From CAYQTE01 sp964420285 (lineage in GTDB: Bacteria; Planctomycetota; Phycisphaerae; Tepidisphaerales; Tepidisphaeraceae): a stretch of 18,715 bases of DNA. Both the position numbers and the translations under genes were made by a program. Position 1 is the stretch's first letter; every line of letters starts with the position of its first letter. The notes under the pieces are model-generated. The model did not search any database. It was given only the letters and a program-made list of their open reading frames with translations, and had not been told where the DNA came from. This document shows positions 16,370-18,715 of this stretch, piece by piece. The stretch lies in NCBI GenBank assembly GCA_964420285.1, contig CAYQTE010000082.1, forward strand, positions 1 through 18,715, written 5' to 3'.

Positions 16370-17541
16370 AAAGGCACGGGCCAGCCACGCGGCGGAAGGT
16401 CTGCTTTGTGACAGGCTCGCGCGCGGAATTCGGGCTGATGCGGCCGGTGCTGATTGCGATCAAAAGCCGTTCGGAATTGGCGCTGCAGATTGTCGTAACG
16501 GGGATGCATTTGGATGATGCTCGGGGGAATTCCATCGAGGTCATTCGCCGGCAAGGATGGAATGTGGATGCGGTGGTGCCGTGGCAATGTGGCGACACCA
16601 CTGTAACCGCGGATTGGCAGCGGGCCGGCGCAACCGGCAGGGCGATCGAAGGCATCTCCAAAGCACTGCGCCGGCTGGGATCGGATATGGTGATGGTTGT
16701 CGGTGATCGCGTTGAAGCGTTCGCCGCGGCGACGGCTGGACACTTGGGCGGCCTGTGCGTTGCGCACATTCATGGCGGCGATCGGGCGTTGGGACAGGTG
16801 GACGATGCGCTTCGCCATGCCATTACGCGATTAGCTCACGTGCATTTCGCCGCTACGCCGGGAAGTGCCAGACGGCTTGTGCGCATGGGCGAAGACCCGT
16901 GGCGCGTGCATGCCGTCGGCTCGCCGGGCGTGGATGGAATCGTGCGCCGCGCGGCGACGTGGAACGCGGCCGCAACGGAATATCCCTTGCTGAGACGGCG
17001 GAGATATGCATTAGTGGTGCTGCACCCGACTGAAGCCGATGACGAAATCGAATGTCGCCGCGCGGGCGTGTTGATCGACGCGACTTTGGCGGCGGGCGTG
17101 GATCGGGCGGTGGTGGTCTATCCAAACAACGATCCAGGCAGCGACGGAATCGCCCGGCAGTGGAAATCGCGACAGTCGGATCCGAGATTGATAATCCTGG
17201 CAGATGTGAAACGCGACGTCTTTCTTGCCCTGATGCGCGATGCGGCGATCATGGCGGGAAACAGTTCCAGCGCCATCATCGAAGCCGCCAGTTTCCGCAC
17301 GCCGGTGGTGGATGTGGGGCCGCGGCAAACCGGCCGTGAGCGATCGGCCAATGCGGTGCACGTGCAATGGTCGCCGGGGGCGATCGAGGGGCGGATTCGA
17401 GATGCATGGAACAATGGAAAGCCGCGCCGCTCGCCGTCGGGAAATGTGTACGGGGGTCGCGGCGCAGGCCGGAAGATCGCGGCGCTGCTGGCGGGTTTGC
17501 AATTCGATGAACATTATCGGCGTAAACTGATCGCGTATTAG
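16366..17541 (+). CDS. Hydrolysing UDP-GlcNAc-type 2-epimerase (NeuC/LegG family)
   Basis: The family removes UDP while inverting C2, turning UDP-GlcNAc into ManNAc (NeuC) or UDP-diacetamido-bacillosamine into the legionaminate precursor (LegG). This is the step before the NeuB-like synthase. The 391 residues have the GT-B epimerase motifs: TGSRAEFGLMRPVL (16-29), IVVTGMHL, VVGDRVEA (D114, E117), HIHGGD (134-139) with a following RHAITRLAHVHF, VGSPGVDGI, VVVYPNNDPGSDGI and AGNSSSAIIEAASFRTPVVDVGPRQTGRER. The HGGD replaces the commoner HGGE. The ATG at 16366 overlaps the previous stop (ATGA), so translation is likely coupled; the in-frame reading from 16309 is rejected. It is the last gene of the operon. 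No dehydratase, aminotransferase or acetyltransferase for a legionaminate or pseudaminate route is present in the window. Confidence 0.92.
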   Translation: MKRHGPATRRKVCFVTGSRAEFGLMRPVLIAIKSRSELALQIVVTGMHLDDARGNSIEVIRRQGWNVDAVVPWQCGDTTVTADWQRAGATGRAIEGISKALRRLGSDMVMVVGDRVEAFAAATAGHLGGLCVAHIHGGDRALGQVDDALRHAITRLAHVHFAATPGSARRLVRMGEDPWRVHAVGSPGVDGIVRRAATWNAAATEYPLLRRRRYALVVLHPTEADDEIECRRAGVLIDATLAAGVDRAVVVYPNNDPGSDGIARQWKSRQSDPRLIILADVKRDVFLALMRDAAIMAGNSSSAIIEAASFRTPVVDVGPRQTGRERSANAVHVQWSPGAIEGRIRDAWNNGKPRRSPSGNVYGGRGAGRKIAALLAGLQFDEHYRRKLIAY

Positions 17542-17604
17542 GCAATGCGGCGAGGGTTGTGGGCGTGATACGTCGCATAACCAGCGACTGGAAGTGCCGT
17601 GGAG

Positions 17605-17632
17605 TAAATCGGGGCACGGGACCGGCCGATGA
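17605..17632 (+). promoter_or_regulatory. Sigma-28 (FliA)-like promoter upstream of the HDOD gene
   Basis: TAAA (17605-17608), 16 bases, then GCCGATGA (17625-17632), against the flagellar consensus TAAA-N15-GCCGATAA. The -10 matches seven of eight positions and the spacing is one base longer. The start codon is 24 bases downstream of the element, leaving room for a transcription start before the AGGA ribosome binding site (17647-17650). Confidence 0.45.
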
Positions 17633-17656
17633 TCAAGAGGGCGTTTAGGAAGACTC

Positions 17657-18532
17657 ATGACAACGACCGCAATGGATCCGCAGATTCTGGCCCGCGAGGC
17701 GATTGCGAAAGTGTCGAGCCTCGCGACTCTGCCGGAGGTGACGGCCCAGATCCTGCGAACGGTGGAAGACCCGCGCAGTTCGGCCAGCCAACTGCACCGG
17801 ATCGTCTCGCACGATCCGGCCCTGGTAACGCGGATCTTGAAAGTGGTGAACTCGTCCTTCTACGGGCTGCCGGGTCAGATCGCCAGCATCGAACGGGCGA
17901 TCGTGCTGCTGGGACTGCACGCGGTGAAGAATCTCGCGGTGGCGGCCAGCCTGGGCCAGCTCTTTCGCGGCAACCTGAAACTGTGCGGGGAATTCACGCC
18001 CAAACATCTGTGGGCGCATTGCGTCGGCGTGGGCGTGACGGCGCGGGGACTGGCCCGGCTGATGAAATTGCCGCTGGCCGATGAGGCGTTTCTGGCGGGA
18101 ATGATTCACGACGTGGGCCTGGTCGTTCATTTGCAGGTGACGCCGGAGAAACTGCGACAGGTTTGTGAACGCTCGCTGGCCGGCGAGGGGCATTTCTGCG
18201 AGATCGAGCGTCAGGTGATTGGCGTCGACCATCAGGAAATGGGCCGTGCCCTGGCGGCGCACTGGAAATTTCCGCGCACCTGCCAGATGGCGGCCGGCTA
18301 TCATCACCGGCCGGAATCGCTTGGCGAAGACGGACATATTCTCGTAAGCCTCGTACATGTCGCGGACATATTGTGCTGTCAGGAACACGTCGGATTCGAT
18401 CTGACGGCGCGCGATGAAGCGATCAGTTCGGCGTCGCTCAAGGCGCTGGGTCTGGACATGGCCAGCGTCGAGGAATTCCGCGAGAAGCTTCCGCAGATCA
18501 TCGAGGCGGCGGCCACCGTGGTGGGGTCATAA
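17657..18532 (+). CDS. HDOD-domain signalling protein
   Basis: HDOD proteins are regulators related to HD phosphohydrolases. They often sit near chemotaxis, motility or cyclic-di-GMP genes and act through protein contacts. The 291 residues contain the domain from about 15 to 215. It starts SSLATLPEVTAQILRTVEDPRSS and continues with IVSHDPALVTRILKVVNSSFYGLPGQIASIERAIVLLGLHAVKNLAV, which is highly diagnostic. A downstream HD pair is kept (H151-D152 in GMIHDVGL), as are later histidines in GVDHQEMG and YHHRP. No additional receiver, GGDEF or PAS domain is attached. The ATG at 17657 has AGGA at 17647-17650. The gene is separated from the sugar operon by 115 bp and preceded by a sigma-28-like sequence, so it may belong to the motility regulon. 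Enzymatic activity is doubtful, as for most HDOD proteins. Confidence 0.92.
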   Translation: MTTTAMDPQILAREAIAKVSSLATLPEVTAQILRTVEDPRSSASQLHRIVSHDPALVTRILKVVNSSFYGLPGQIASIERAIVLLGLHAVKNLAVAASLGQLFRGNLKLCGEFTPKHLWAHCVGVGVTARGLARLMKLPLADEAFLAGMIHDVGLVVHLQVTPEKLRQVCERSLAGEGHFCEIERQVIGVDHQEMGRALAAHWKFPRTCQMAAGYHHRPESLGEDGHILVSLVHVADILCCQEHVGFDLTARDEAISSASLKALGLDMASVEEFREKLPQIIEAAATVVGS

Positions 18533-18570
18533 GCCGGATAAACCGCAAAGTTTTCCAAACCACAACGCCG

Positions 18571-18612
18571 AAACTGGCCCAGCGCGGTGGGCTGGCCTTA
18601 ATTGACCAGTTT
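18571..18612 (+). terminator. Hairpin region downstream of the HDOD gene
   Basis: AAACTGG (18571-18577) is perfectly inverted as CCAGTTT (18606-18612). A competing inner stem pairs the GGC-CAGC arm (18576-18583, one bulged C) with GCTGGCC (18591-18597), followed by TTAATT. Either fold could end transcription of the HDOD gene, about 40 bases after its stop. The T run is short, so strength is uncertain. Confidence 0.5.
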
Positions 18613-18672
18613 CTCGTCCGCTTATTCCCTGAATTCCCAGCGCAAGGTGTCGGTTTCTTATGTCAACGCCAA

Positions 18673-18711
18673 ATAGAAATGTCCGGTATTTCAGCCCGAT
18701 AGAAATGTCCG
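18673..18711 (+). repeat. 13-bp direct repeat, possible insertion-sequence end
   Basis: ATAGAAATGTCCG occurs perfectly at 18673-18685 and at 18699-18711, a period of 26 bases, in a stretch that is more AT-rich than the rest. Similar repeated AGAAATGTCC motifs are, from memory, found just inside the ends of some integrase-type (rve) insertion sequences. No transposase reading frame is within the window, so the element, if real, continues to the right. Confidence 0.4.
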
Positions 18712-18715
18712 CCTC

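Noticed and set aside
17594..17617. Weak inverted repeat GTGCC/GGCAC between the NeuC-like and HDOD genes as operon terminator
   Set aside because: Only 5 bp with a 14-base loop and no T run; it also overlaps the sigma-28-like -35 element, so it is not convincing.
1..18715. tRNA, rRNA, riboswitch or CRISPR array
   Set aside because: No cloverleaf, rRNA core sequence, known riboswitch core or regularly spaced repeat was seen on either strand by eye; short RNAs cannot be excluded without a covariance search.

Overview
The window comes from a high-GC bacterial chromosome. The gene set suggests a flagellated, Planctomycetota-like (possibly Phycisphaerae-like) bacterium. The taxonomic guess is weak: it rests on the TPR-YggX fusion, the AddAB type and the Maf/nonulosonate cluster, not on any marker gene. 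The window splits into two divergent blocks that meet at about 10.95 kb. No tRNA, rRNA, CRISPR array or complete mobile element was seen.

Left block, minus strand, in order of transcription: a small membrane-anchored NTF2-like protein (10924-10328); addB (10211-6747) and addA (6750-2911), overlapping by ATGA; a TPR protein with a C-terminal YggX-type domain (2867-2274); and polyphosphate kinase ppk1 (2191-68). Together this is a DNA-break-repair and stress-tolerance block. AddAB processes double-strand ends for RecA. The YggX domain points to iron or Fe-S protection, and PPK1 makes polyphosphate. AddB keeps its four Fe-S cysteines but has lost key nuclease residues, so only AddA is predicted to cut.

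Right block, plus strand: a tightly packed operon (11011-17541) of a Maf/DUF115 glycosyltransferase, a SPASM protein whose radical-SAM cysteine triad is missing, and NeuA-, NeuB- and NeuC-like enzymes. Genes abut, overlap, or are at most 20 bp apart. The logical pathway is hydrolysing 2-epimerase (NeuC-like), PEP condensation to a nonulosonic acid (NeuB-like), CMP activation (NeuA-like), then transfer to protein, probably flagellin, by Maf. The degenerate SPASM protein sits between transferase and sugar enzymes; its role is unknown and it is the most intriguing item here.

An HDOD signalling protein follows (17657-18532), preceded by a sequence resembling a flagellar sigma-28 promoter. A sigma-28-like -10 element also lies ahead of maf, which would fit a motility link. 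The last 180 bases hold a hairpin and, at the very edge, a 13-bp direct repeat that may be the end of an insertion sequence lying outside the window.
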